A stretch of DNA of 64,000 nucleotides, taken from Pseudomonas alkylphenolica (GTDB lineage: Bacteria; Pseudomonadota; Gammaproteobacteria; Pseudomonadales; Pseudomonadaceae). Below, in pieces: positions 31,601 through 41,313 of the stretch. The first letter of the stretch is position 1. Every line of letters begins with the position of its first letter. The notes beneath the pieces were generated by a model that worked only from the letters and a program-made list of their open reading frames with translations, searched no databases and was not told the DNA's origin. The stretch is from NCBI RefSeq assembly GCF_016009175.1, contig NZ_JADUCM010000002.1, forward strand, positions 124,001 through 188,000, in the 5' to 3' direction. Position numbers and translations under genes: made by a program.

Positions 31601-32755
31601 ATGGCCTTCACAGTCATGATGGTTTTTGGCACACGCCCCGAAGCAATCAAGATGGCGCCCCTTGCCCAGGTACTACGCAAGTGGCCAGGCGTAGATCTGA
31701 ACATCTGCTCCACCGGCCAGCACCGGGAAATGCTGGAGCAGGTGCTGAAGGACTTTTGCCTGAGTGTGGACGAAGATCTGCAGGTGATGGTCCAGAACCA
31801 GACCCTTAATGGCCTGTCGAAACAGCTGCTTGAGCAACTGGACGACACCTATGCCCGCATCCAACCCGATATCGTCTTGGTCCACGGTGACACTACCACC
31901 AGCTTTATTGCCTCGCTTGCCGCCTTCAACCGACAAATTCCAATCGGCCATGTCGAAGCAGGGCTGCGTACAGGAAACCTCAAGGCGCCCTGGCCTGAGG
32001 AAGCCAACCGGCGCCTGACCGGGGTGATAGCCGACCTTCACTTCCCGCCCACCAACCGCGCCCGCGACAACCTACTGCGTGAAGGCGTGGTACTGGAAAA
32101 CATCGAAGTCACCGGCAACACAGTGATCGATGCGCTTCTGTGGATGCGCGAAAACCTCAACAAAAACCAGTGGAAACCCGCCCCTGAATCGCCCCTCGCG
32201 CAATTACGCGACGATCAGCGCATGGTGCTGATCACCGGCCACCGGCGGGAGAACTTCGGTCAGGGTTTCGAGCGCATCTGCCTGGCATTGGCTGAACTTG
32301 CCCTGCGTTACCCCAACGTGCAGTTCGTCTATCCCGTACACCTCAACCCACAGGTACAAAAGGCCGTCTACAGCGTGCTCTCGCATCAAACGAACATCCT
32401 CCTGGTACCACCCCAGGATTATCGGCACTTTGTATGGCTGATGGATCGCGCCTACCTGATCCTCACCGACTCCGGTGGCGTGCAGGAAGAGGCCCCAGCG
32501 CTGGGCAAGCCGCTGCTGGTGTTACGCAAGGTCACCGAACGCCCTTCGGTACTTGAGGGCGGCACCGTGAAGCTGGTGGGAACCGTGACCGAACGGATCG
32601 TCAAGGAAACCAGCCTGCTGCTCGATGATGCCGAGGTCTACAAACGTATGAGTCGGGTGTTCAGCCCCTACGGAGATGGCCACGCTAGCGAGCGCATCGC
32701 CGAACGACTGAGCCGGTGGCTCGAGGAAAACGCTCGCAGGCGCGACGACTCATGA
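31601..32755 (+). CDS. wecB: UDP-GlcNAc 2-epimerase (WecB/NfrC-type)
   Basis: 384 residues, family length. Interconverts UDP-GlcNAc and UDP-ManNAc. The start VMMVFGTRPEAIKMAPL, VHGDTTTSF, GHVEAGLRTG, TGHRRENFG and the TDSGGVQEEAP motif are all family hallmarks. Its TGA overlaps the ATG of the NfrB gene (ATGA). In E. coli, wecB was first found as nfrC because NfrA/NfrB-dependent phage N4 adsorption needs it; here the three genes form one operon. Confidence 0.95.
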   Translation: MAFTVMMVFGTRPEAIKMAPLAQVLRKWPGVDLNICSTGQHREMLEQVLKDFCLSVDEDLQVMVQNQTLNGLSKQLLEQLDDTYARIQPDIVLVHGDTTTSFIASLAAFNRQIPIGHVEAGLRTGNLKAPWPEEANRRLTGVIADLHFPPTNRARDNLLREGVVLENIEVTGNTVIDALLWMRENLNKNQWKPAPESPLAQLRDDQRMVLITGHRRENFGQGFERICLALAELALRYPNVQFVYPVHLNPQVQKAVYSVLSHQTNILLVPPQDYRHFVWLMDRAYLILTDSGGVQEEAPALGKPLLVLRKVTERPSVLEGGTVKLVGTVTERIVKETSLLLDDAEVYKRMSRVFSPYGDGHASERIAERLSRWLEENARRRDDS

Positions 32756-34926
32756 GTCTGGCGTTCATCGATTTCCTCACTTATCTACTGTTCGGTCTCA
32801 AGCTGCTGGCTATCACCTTAGCAGCGCTGATGTTCCTGCTCGGCTTGGACGACTTGTTCATTGATGTCGTCTATTGGAGCCGCAAAATGATACGTCGCTT
32901 TCGCATATACGACAAATACGAAAAAGCAGACGAAAAACGCCTGTTCGAAGCTGCGGAAAAACCCCTGGCAATCATGGTCCCGGCCTGGAATGAGGTAGGG
33001 GTGGTAGGCGAGATGGCGCGTCTAGCCGCCTCGACCATCGACTACGAGAACTATCAGATTTTTGTTGGGACATACCCCAACGACCCACAAACCCAAGCCG
33101 ATGTGGATGCTGTGTGCCTGCACTACCCCAATGTGCACAAGGTGGTCTGCGCTCGTCCCGGGCCCACGAGCAAAGCGGACTGCCTGAACAACATCATCGA
33201 CACCATCCTGCGTTTTCAGAGCGATGCCAAGATAGAGTTTGCCGGTTTCATCCTGCATGACGCCGAAGACGTCATCTCGCCCATGGAGCTGCGTCTGTTC
33301 AACTACCTACTGCCCAACAAGGACATGATCCAGATTCCGGTGTACCCGTTTGCACCGGAATGGAAAGGCTTCACGGCCGGCCACTATGTCGATGAGTTCG
33401 CTGAGAACCATGGCAAGGACGTGATCGTACGCGAAGCACTCACAGGCCAGGTGCCCAGCGCAGGGGTCGGCACCTGCTTCAGTCGCCGAGCGATCAGTGC
33501 GTTGCTCGAAGATGGTGATGGCATCGCCTTTGACGTGCAGAGTCTTACCGAAGACTACGACATTGGCTTTCGCCTCAAGCAAAAAGGCATGAAGTGCATC
33601 TTCGCCCGCTACTCCATGACTGACCCGCAACTGGCCCTGGCGCGGGACTGGAGGTGGGGCATGAGCCGCGAGTTCGCTCAAGTGATCTGCGTACGCGAAC
33701 ATTTCCCGCGAGACTGGCAACATGCAATCCGACAAAAATCCCGCTGGATCGTCGGAATCGTATTCCAGGGCACCAGCAATCTGGGCTGGAGCTCCAAGGG
33801 TGCACTCAACTACTTTCTCTGGCGCGACCGTCGCGGCCTGATTGCCTACCTGCTGAGCTTTCTGGTCAACCTGCTATTCCTAGTGCTGCTGGTCATGTGG
33901 CTGGTCACAGTGGTCGCACCCGACAGCTGGCGATTCCAGTCGATCCTGGCCGATAGCCCGCCCCTCACCCTGCTGCTCTGGCTCAACGGTCTGATGCTGA
34001 TCAACCGTCTGTTCCAGCGCGGCTTCTTCGTCACCCGCTACTACGGCATTGTCGAAGGGCTGTTGTCGGCGCCGCGGATGATGTGGAGCAACTTCGTCAA
34101 CTTCTTCGCCAACTTGCGGGCCCTGCGTCAGGTCATGGAGATGGGCGACTCGCGGCGTGTGGCCTGGGACAAGACTACCCATGAGTTCCCGTCGCTGACC
34201 TCGCCCATGCGCACGCCCCTAGGCCAGCGCCTCGTGGACAAAGGCTTGATAAGCGATGAGCAACTGCAAGCAGCAATTACTAACCCGGTACGCCGGCGTC
34301 TTGGCCGTGAACTGCTGCTGCGTGGTCTGCTCAACAGCGAGCAACTGGTTCAAGCCCTAGCCGAGCAACTGGACTTGCCTTGGGCGCCGCTGAACCCTTT
34401 CAAGCTCGACAAACAGCTAATTGCCCAGTTGCCCCGCGCTCTGGCCGTGCACTACGGCGTGCTGCCCGTAGCCGAGGATGGCGATACTTTGGTTCTGGCA
34501 AGCGAAACCCCGGTCAGCCAGGTGTCGCTGGGAGTCATTAGTCGTCACCTCAAACGGTCTGTCAGCTGTCGGCTAGCCCCTCAGGGTCGAGTCACCCTGG
34601 GTATTCGCTACAACTACCCCAGCCCTTGGCAAAAAGAGGAAGTGCGCACAATGCTCGCGGTGCTGGAACGGCATCAGGACGATGCCGACCTGCTGGAGCG
34701 GGTTAGCCGCCACCAGATCATGCTCGGCAACCTTCTACAGGTGCGCGGCGTGGTCCCGCCCACTCTATTCAACCAGGCCCTGATCGATTTCAACCCCGAA
34801 CATATGAGCCTGGGCGAACACCTGATTGCCCGCGGCATCATCACTGAAAAGGTACTGCAAGACGCCCTGGCCGATCAGATTCGCGAACAGCAAGCCGCCT
34901 ATGACCTGACCCGGGAGGTGGCATGA
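32752..34926 (+). CDS. nfrB: NfrB-like inner-membrane glycosyltransferase with c-di-GMP-binding MshEN domain
   Basis: 724 residues. N-terminal membrane helix (about 8-35), a family 2-type glycosyltransferase domain (DAED near residue 165; TED and QKSRW for the catalytic and product motifs), further membrane helices around 370-455, and a C-terminal MshEN-like domain from about residue 495 (LGQRLVDKGLISDEQLQAA; GRELLLRGLLNSEQLV). MshEN domains bind c-di-GMP. In E. coli NfrB makes a polysaccharide when activated by c-di-GMP. Starts at the ATG overlapping the wecB stop and overlaps nfrA by four bases. Confidence 0.92.
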   Translation: MSLAFIDFLTYLLFGLKLLAITLAALMFLLGLDDLFIDVVYWSRKMIRRFRIYDKYEKADEKRLFEAAEKPLAIMVPAWNEVGVVGEMARLAASTIDYENYQIFVGTYPNDPQTQADVDAVCLHYPNVHKVVCARPGPTSKADCLNNIIDTILRFQSDAKIEFAGFILHDAEDVISPMELRLFNYLLPNKDMIQIPVYPFAPEWKGFTAGHYVDEFAENHGKDVIVREALTGQVPSAGVGTCFSRRAISALLEDGDGIAFDVQSLTEDYDIGFRLKQKGMKCIFARYSMTDPQLALARDWRWGMSREFAQVICVREHFPRDWQHAIRQKSRWIVGIVFQGTSNLGWSSKGALNYFLWRDRRGLIAYLLSFLVNLLFLVLLVMWLVTVVAPDSWRFQSILADSPPLTLLLWLNGLMLINRLFQRGFFVTRYYGIVEGLLSAPRMMWSNFVNFFANLRALRQVMEMGDSRRVAWDKTTHEFPSLTSPMRTPLGQRLVDKGLISDEQLQAAITNPVRRRLGRELLLRGLLNSEQLVQALAEQLDLPWAPLNPFKLDKQLIAQLPRALAVHYGVLPVAEDGDTLVLASETPVSQVSLGVISRHLKRSVSCRLAPQGRVTLGIRYNYPSPWQKEEVRTMLAVLERHQDDADLLERVSRHQIMLGNLLQVRGVVPPTLFNQALIDFNPEHMSLGEHLIARGIITEKVLQDALADQIREQQAAYDLTREVA

Positions 34927-37898
34927 GTTTGCCGGTACCACTGAGAATCGCCGGTTTGCTGTTATCAATCTATGCCGTGCAAACCGTGGCCGTCCCCTTG
35001 AGTGATTTCGAACGTTTCCGCAGCTACCCCTACATGGAACGCAGCTACCGCGAAGCGAAAAAAGACAACTGGCGGGAAGTCGAACGCCTGACCCGTCATT
35101 TGCTCGAACGAGTGCCGAATAACGATGAGGCCAGGGTCCTGTTGATCCAGGCCCTGGCCCACCAGCGCCGCTACCGCGACGCCGAGCAGCTGGCCGAGCA
35201 GACAATGGCCAGCGACTCCGACGCCTTGCTCGAACTACGCTTGACCTGGATCGAGCAGGACCCTCCGGCCACCAACCAGGTGGAGGACTGGATCGCCCAT
35301 AGTTCGCTGAACCATAGGGTTCGCCTGTGGCAGGCCTACAGCCTGAGCCTGGCCAAATATAGCGGCGCAGCCAAGGCCTTGGAGTGGCTAAACCAGCTGC
35401 CGGCCAAAGGTGACGACAATATCCTACGCCTGGCCCGCGCCAACTGGGCCGAGCAATTGCACGACTGGAGCCAGACCATCGACGCCCTGGCGCCACTGGC
35501 CACCCGTGGCCAGTTGCCTGCTCAGGACTGGCAGCGCCTGGCCAACGCCTACGTGCAGCGCTTGGACGAGGCGCCGTTGCAGCAACTGCTGAACAACCCG
35601 CCCTCGGCCGATATCGCCCGCCAGACCCGCCTGTCGATGGCCAATCGGGCCATCGCCATGGGCCAGAATCAGCTAGCCCAACGCTGGCTGCAATCGCTGC
35701 CGGAAGACGACCTGCGACTGCCACAGCAACGCCAGCAATTGTGGGAACTGGCCCGTCAGGGAAACGACAGTGCGCTAGTAAGGCGCCTCTCCACCGAGCT
35801 GGACCGGCCCTGTCTGGAGACCGCCGAATGGCTGTCGCGCCATGACCCTGACCTAGCCCGTCAACAAATCAAGCAATGCCGCGCCGAAGATGATCCGAAA
35901 ACCTGGCTGGTGCTCAATCAGCGCCTGCACAATGGTGAAAGCGGCCCTCGTTCAGCGCAAATGTGGGAAGACCTGTATCGCCAGACCGCCGACCTGGGCG
36001 CCCTGGAGCAGGCCACCTACCTGCAACTCAAGGAAGGTCGCGACGCACAAGTACGCCAGTTGCTGGAGCAAGCCTATGACCGCCGTCAGGGCCGGCTGTC
36101 GGCATCCTTGCTACAGCGCCTGGCCGGGCTCTATAGCCAGGCTGACGCACCGCTGGCGGTGCAACGCATGAGTAGTCTGATCCCACAGGTCGACCCGGCT
36201 AATCGTGCTTTGCTGCTGGCGCGTCTGGCCGAAAACGGCGAGTGCGCCGCAGTGCACCAGGTGATTCCGGCGAGCCCGACCGAGGTCGGCCAGTTGCGCG
36301 CCTTGGGCCGTTGCGCCATGCCGGATCGTCCCGGTGAGGCAGTTGTTTACTATCAGGCAGCTGAACGACTGGGCGATACAGGCAGCCGCCTGCCCCTGGC
36401 TTATGCTCTGGAAGCTGCGGGCGATTCCCAGGCCGCGCAACCGATCTGGAACAGCCTGGCCGACGACCAGTGGACCGACAATGCGCGCCTGACCGCCGCG
36501 CGCAGTGCCCTCAATGCCAACGACCCCACCCGCGCGCGCCAGCACTGGGACAAAGCGCCCCACCGCAGTGCCGACGATTTCGCCCTGGGCGCGGCCATTG
36601 CCCAGCGCCAGGGCGATCCCGCTGCAGCCCTAGCGTTCCAACGTCAGGCCTTGCAACACCAGCCCCGGGCCGACCACTACTACGCCGCCTCGGTTACCGC
36701 GCAGCAGGCCGGCGACCTGGCGCAGAGCACTGCCTGGCTGGCCGAGGCGGTACACCTGGATCCGAACAACCCTCGATTTCGTGCAGACTACGGCATGCGC
36801 CTGGCTGGTTCCCCTGACCCAGAGGTGCGCCGCCAGTCGATCCCGTACCTGAAGCGTTCAACACGCGACCTGCCCGAAGATTACCGCCTAGGCGAGACCC
36901 TCGCCTTACGGTACATCGAAGTAGAGAACAGCGCCGCAGCACGAAAGGAGCTGCGCCGGGTGCTGGATGTAGAACAGGATCTAGTCGATGAAGGAGACGA
37001 GTATGGCAGCCTGGAGGCGCGCAAGTATCGACAGCGTCGCGCCCATGAAGCCTTGTCGCGGCGCGACAGTATCACCCTGGCCAGCACCTGGTCGCCCGCC
37101 GGCATCTCGACCAACGACAACTTCCGTGACAACCGCCAGGAGCGCCGCGCCGCCTCCCAGAATGTACAACTGGCAATGTGGGATCACGCCTTGGGCGAGG
37201 AGCCCAGCCGCAACGGCAGCACTCTGTCAGTGTATGGCCGGGTGTTGTTTGGTGGCCAAAGCCGCACCGACTATGCCCAGAGCATGGGCACCGGCGTTGG
37301 CCTGCGCTACAAGCCATTCGGCCAAGCTAACCTGAACCTGTATGCCGAGCTTTATCACCAACGCCAGATCGATGATGAACATTACAACGGCCTGAGCCTG
37401 GGCCAGTTGCTCAGCCCGAGTAAAGTCGGCGACAACTGGGGTGACCTGCGCGGCAATGCCGAGTCGAGCAACGATCTGCTGCTACGCGCCACCTCTTCGT
37501 TCCTGGACCAGGGCAACTGGCGCAACGACTGGCGCGTCGATGAGGACCAATGGAACGAGCGCTTCCTTTACCTAGATGCCGCCTGGTGGACCCGTGCCGG
37601 CGACCACCAATGGCTGTCGCGCTATCAGCAAGGCCACACTTGGAAACTGCACAGCGACTCACCGCAAACCCTGATGCCCTACGGCTTTCTAGAGTTCTCT
37701 AGCCAGGACCCGAGCAACGACTGGCGCCAGGACCTGCGCACCGGCGTCGGCCTACGCTGGCAATGGTGGTTCGATAACGATCGCTACAACGCCTATCGCG
37801 GATCGCTCAAAGTACGCGCCGAATACCAGCAATCTTTGGGTGGCAACCTGTATGAGCGTGCCAATGGCATGTTGCTTGGCGTGGAGATGAACTTCTGA
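34923..37898 (+). CDS. nfrA: NfrA-like outer-membrane polysaccharide export protein
   Basis: 991 residues. A signal peptide (about residues 1-23) is followed by many TPR-like helical repeats (about 30-690), then a C-terminal beta-barrel domain ending in GMLLGVEMNF, matching the NfrA C-terminal domain. In E. coli NfrA is the phage N4 receptor and the outer-membrane part of the Nfr polysaccharide machine, resembling the BcsC/PgaA layout. ATG overlaps the nfrB stop (ATGA), and its stop overlaps the next ATG. Confidence 0.9.
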   Translation: MSLPVPLRIAGLLLSIYAVQTVAVPLSDFERFRSYPYMERSYREAKKDNWREVERLTRHLLERVPNNDEARVLLIQALAHQRRYRDAEQLAEQTMASDSDALLELRLTWIEQDPPATNQVEDWIAHSSLNHRVRLWQAYSLSLAKYSGAAKALEWLNQLPAKGDDNILRLARANWAEQLHDWSQTIDALAPLATRGQLPAQDWQRLANAYVQRLDEAPLQQLLNNPPSADIARQTRLSMANRAIAMGQNQLAQRWLQSLPEDDLRLPQQRQQLWELARQGNDSALVRRLSTELDRPCLETAEWLSRHDPDLARQQIKQCRAEDDPKTWLVLNQRLHNGESGPRSAQMWEDLYRQTADLGALEQATYLQLKEGRDAQVRQLLEQAYDRRQGRLSASLLQRLAGLYSQADAPLAVQRMSSLIPQVDPANRALLLARLAENGECAAVHQVIPASPTEVGQLRALGRCAMPDRPGEAVVYYQAAERLGDTGSRLPLAYALEAAGDSQAAQPIWNSLADDQWTDNARLTAARSALNANDPTRARQHWDKAPHRSADDFALGAAIAQRQGDPAAALAFQRQALQHQPRADHYYAASVTAQQAGDLAQSTAWLAEAVHLDPNNPRFRADYGMRLAGSPDPEVRRQSIPYLKRSTRDLPEDYRLGETLALRYIEVENSAAARKELRRVLDVEQDLVDEGDEYGSLEARKYRQRRAHEALSRRDSITLASTWSPAGISTNDNFRDNRQERRAASQNVQLAMWDHALGEEPSRNGSTLSVYGRVLFGGQSRTDYAQSMGTGVGLRYKPFGQANLNLYAELYHQRQIDDEHYNGLSLGQLLSPSKVGDNWGDLRGNAESSNDLLLRATSSFLDQGNWRNDWRVDEDQWNERFLYLDAAWWTRAGDHQWLSRYQQGHTWKLHSDSPQTLMPYGFLEFSSQDPSNDWRQDLRTGVGLRWQWWFDNDRYNAYRGSLKVRAEYQQSLGGNLYERANGMLLGVEMNF

Positions 37899-38743
37899 TG
37901 CGCCGACTGATCACCTTTATGCTGCTCGCCCTTTGCCTGCATGCCAGCGCCGATGAACAGGTGTTCTATCAACCGCTCAACCGCGACGCACAACTGAGCC
38001 AAGCGCAATGGCGCACGTTGTGGAAAGCCACCCGGGCCCAGGGCGGCAAGACCCTGATCGTACAATGGACCGCCTACAGCGACAGCGAATTTGGCGGCGC
38101 CGACGGCTGGCTCGCCAAAAGTTTGCGCAGCGCCCACGAACAAGGACTGCAACTGGTGCTGGGGTTGTACATGGACGCAGCCTACTACCAGCGCATCAAT
38201 GAGGTCGACAGCGCGGGGCTGAGCGCTTACTGGAAAGTACTGCTGAAGCGTTCCTTGTCCCAACAGCGCAGCGTGAGCCAGGACTGGAAGCTGCCAGTGG
38301 CAGGCTGGTACCTGCCCATGGAGTTGGACGACCTGCACTTTCAGGACCCACTGCGGCGCCAGGCCTTATTCACGCAGTTGCAAAACTTCAATCACCGCCT
38401 AGATGCGCCCCTACACATTAGTACCTTCAGTGCCGGACACTTGAGTCCTGGGGCCAATGCCAAGTGGCTGGAAGAACTGGCCGGATTGAAAATCCAGGTG
38501 TGGTGGCAGGATGGTGCAGGTACCGGCCGCCTGCCGCTACTAGTGCGTGAGCAATATTTAGCAGCGCTGCCCTGCGCCATAGGCATCGTGCGCGAAGCAT
38601 TTCGCCAAACCAGCCGTGAAGGCCAGCCCTTCACCGCGGTGGCCGCCCCGCCGGCCAGCGACAAAGGATGCCATCCAACGGCCGTATTCTCGTTGCGCTA
38701 TCGGCCCTGGGCTCAGGGTTTACTAACCTTGAGCGGCAACTGA
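37898..38743 (+). CDS. DUF4434 exported glycoside-hydrolase-like protein (YbcH-like)
   Basis: 281 residues. Signal peptide MRRLITFMLLALCLHASA, then a TIM-barrel-like pattern: GGKTLIVQWTAYSD, LQLVLGLYMDAAYY, GWYLPMELDDLHF. This suits DUF4434, a family related to glycoside hydrolases. E. coli has a comparable protein encoded beside nfrA/nfrB. The gene overlaps nfrA by one base (TGATG). A role in trimming or handling the Nfr glycan in the periplasm is inferred. Confidence 0.78.
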   Translation: MRRLITFMLLALCLHASADEQVFYQPLNRDAQLSQAQWRTLWKATRAQGGKTLIVQWTAYSDSEFGGADGWLAKSLRSAHEQGLQLVLGLYMDAAYYQRINEVDSAGLSAYWKVLLKRSLSQQRSVSQDWKLPVAGWYLPMELDDLHFQDPLRRQALFTQLQNFNHRLDAPLHISTFSAGHLSPGANAKWLEELAGLKIQVWWQDGAGTGRLPLLVREQYLAALPCAIGIVREAFRQTSREGQPFTAVAAPPASDKGCHPTAVFSLRYRPWAQGLLTLSGN

Positions 38744-38920
38744 GACGAATTACAGCAAGGCCACCACATACCAGACCATCGAACCACAAATGCGCCGGAA
38801 CTACTCCAGGAGTTCGGTCAACGGGTCGTCGAGAACCCATATTCATTCTGCCTCCGGATCTACTGCGTCAGCCTCAGGAACTGGATACCCTACGAACTGA
38901 TCGTCAGCTATCAGGGTGGG

Positions 38921-39217
38921 CAAAGCTTTATCTACATGTTGATGAGCGGATTCACCGCTGGTACCGGTTTCGAACACGCAGACCTGCGGCGAATAAACGT
39001 CCACCTAGGTTCAGATAACAAGATCAGCATTCAGCACTGAAAAGTACCACCTCGTTTCTGCCTCGCTGCTTGGCTTCGTACATGGCTTGATCAGCGGCCT
39101 TGATAAGGCTGTCGGAATCTTCCGCATGATGTGGGTACAGGGCGACGCCGATGCTGGGGGTCACAAAGTCAATCTGCACGGTATCGAGCACCACAGGTTG
39201 CCCCAGGGTAGTCCGTA
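38921..39217 (-). repeat. 297-bp direct repeat, copy B (within and after the diguanylate cyclase gene)
   Basis: The intact partner of the copy at 30542-30838. It covers the last 194 bases of the cyclase gene and 103 bases beyond its stop. The 177 bases between the DUF4434 stop and this repeat hold no supported gene. Confidence 0.9.
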
Positions 39218-40928
39218 GCCGTTGCGCCAGACTTAATGCATCCTCGACATCAGCAGACATGATTAAAGTGAACTCATCCCCCCCTAAACGATAAGCCTGA
39301 TCAGGTTTGCGAACAGCGCTGCGCAACCGTTGTGCCATGTGGACGAGCAGCGCATCACCGACGTCGTGGCCAAAGCCGTCGTTAACCTGTTTGAAGCGGT
39401 CCAAATCTATGAACAGCAGCGCCAGAGGACCTGACGCCTCATTAAGCCTTTGATGCAAGTGTTCGTAAAAGGCCTTACGGTTGCCAAGACCCGTCAGGGC
39501 GTCCCTATATGCGATGTCGAGTAGCTGACTTTGGTATTCCACATGGCTGCTCACGTCATGGAGGATGCCGCGATAGCCGCAGACACAGCCCTTGGCATCG
39601 AGAATGGTCGATACCCGTGTTTCATAGTGACCTAAGCTGCCGTCTTTTCTGCGCAACTTCCCAGAAAACATCGGTGCACTGTTGTGTTCGAGATTTTTGA
39701 GGAGGGTGAGAAACTGCTCATGTGTGTACTCATCTTGCAAGCTCTGTACGTGCAACCCCACCAGGTATTCTGATTCATAGCCGAGATGCTCACTGAGCGC
39801 TCGGTTCACTGAGCGAATTTCGCCATGGATATCCAATTCGAAATAACCTTCCTGGATAGCATCAAGGATCGCCCGGTCCCGCGCTTCACTTTGTTCAAGA
39901 CGTTCGAGGGTCTGATTTGCTTCATGAGCCAGGTAGCTCAATTCGTCTTGCCCACTTTCGCTCAAGCGTAATCCACTGGCGTCTGGGCCGATTCTGGCGA
40001 ACTCATCGTGCATACGTGAAACACGTCGCAGCAGTAGGAATTCCAGGCCAATGTAGATCAGTAGCCACGCAAGCAGTGCTATGGCAGTCGAAATCGCCAT
40101 AAATAGGTTAATTGCCTTGCGTCCTTCGTTGTAGAGACGGCGCTCACGGGTGAGTTCCAGCACCAACTGTGGATCATCAGCTCGTTGGCTGAATAACAAG
40201 GCTATTTGCTGCTGGTGATCACCAAGCAAACGCCGCGTGCTGATTGCCACCTGGCTGTTATCCAATACGCTTGAATTAGTTTGGGGCGCACTTTTAGCGA
40301 CGTACTGATCAGAAGATAAGACCCGCAAAGTACCGTTGAGTTGAGATTGCAACTCGCTAGCCCGACTGGAGTTGAGCAAATGGCCGGCGATCAATAATCG
40401 GCGCGGTTCCCCCCCATGCGACGGTATTAAGACACTGGCTAGGATGATCGGGACACCTTCGACTACCACGAGCCCAACCTGGGACTCTTTTCCTTTTTTA
40501 TGCGTGCCCAATTGCGCTGCTCGCCTGTGGACGCCTGCTCGAAAACTGGCGAAGTCGATCGACCCATTTGTTGGCAGCAGAGGCTGATTCAGAAGATCGA
40601 CCGGAAGCCATTGCTCCGCCTGCAACCCACCTGCGGTGTCCAGTTGCAGCAAGAAACTGAAACTCAATTGACGAAGTGCTTCCGGGTCGATGGTTTGACT
40701 TCCAGGCTTATCGCTCATTCGCTCAGCGAAGCTCTGCAACCGGTCTAAATCAAGCGCGAAGATGCTGGTCATGAGGGCTTGAATACGCCGAGCTTCGTTG
40801 GCAAGCAACAAGTCATCCTCTTGATCAAGTCGATCAAGCATGATGGTTTGCGAGAGGATGTAGACGACCAACAGTACGAATGTCAGAGGAAGAACAAATA
40901 GCCAAAGCAGTTTTTTTCGAAGGGTCAT
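39024..40928 (-). CDS. Membrane diguanylate cyclase with PAS and GGDEF domains
   Basis: 634 residues from the ATG at 40928 (an in-frame ATG five codons upstream is possible). N-terminal membrane helix, a periplasmic sensor region (about 35-265), a second helix (about 270-295), a HAMP-like linker, a PAS domain (AILDAIQEGYFELDIHGEIRSVN), and a GGDEF domain with intact RLGGDEFTLIM. The product-inhibition I-site RxxD (RKPD) sits five residues before GGDEF. No EAL domain. Convergent with the nfr operon; E. coli uses a dedicated cyclase (DgcJ) to activate NfrB, and this gene is the natural candidate here. Confidence 0.9.
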   Translation of the reverse strand: MTLRKKLLWLFVLPLTFVLLVVYILSQTIMLDRLDQEDDLLLANEARRIQALMTSIFALDLDRLQSFAERMSDKPGSQTIDPEALRQLSFSFLLQLDTAGGLQAEQWLPVDLLNQPLLPTNGSIDFASFRAGVHRRAAQLGTHKKGKESQVGLVVVEGVPIILASVLIPSHGGEPRRLLIAGHLLNSSRASELQSQLNGTLRVLSSDQYVAKSAPQTNSSVLDNSQVAISTRRLLGDHQQQIALLFSQRADDPQLVLELTRERRLYNEGRKAINLFMAISTAIALLAWLLIYIGLEFLLLRRVSRMHDEFARIGPDASGLRLSESGQDELSYLAHEANQTLERLEQSEARDRAILDAIQEGYFELDIHGEIRSVNRALSEHLGYESEYLVGLHVQSLQDEYTHEQFLTLLKNLEHNSAPMFSGKLRRKDGSLGHYETRVSTILDAKGCVCGYRGILHDVSSHVEYQSQLLDIAYRDALTGLGNRKAFYEHLHQRLNEASGPLALLFIDLDRFKQVNDGFGHDVGDALLVHMAQRLRSAVRKPDQAYRLGGDEFTLIMSADVEDALSLAQRLRTTLGQPVVLDTVQIDFVTPSIGVALYPHHAEDSDSLIKAADQAMYEAKQRGRNEVVLFSAEC

Positions 40929-41313
40929 GCAATTAGGTCCCATATAACTGGCAGTGACGCCCGTGAGAATTTGAACACGATGTACCTACACGTGCATGCC
41001 ACGGCTGGGTGCCAAGGATCGAAAGCTGCTGGCCGATATCGACCCCATAAAGCCATGTTAGGCCGCCAGCGCTGTCGGGGATGTGGTGGTGGCTTTGCTA
41101 AAGGGCCGCCTTCAATCCGCGCCTACTGCCGATAAAGTACTGTCCAGCATCCGTGATGAACAGCAACACCAATCCCCCAAAATTCGACATGCCCCCGAAT
41201 CCTCTTGCCTATACAAACAAGGCACAGCTTTGGTACTCCCCCTCGAACTGTCTACGCTTTCCTAACTCGCGTTGAATGTCAGCTGATGACAACAATGAGC
41301 CAGGAGACCACAG
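40929..41313. other. Gene-free stretch between the diguanylate cyclase and the OMP gene
   Basis: No credible coding sequence. It must hold the divergent promoters of the cyclase (minus) and the outer-membrane protein (plus). I see no strong palindrome or terminator. Confidence 0.45.
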
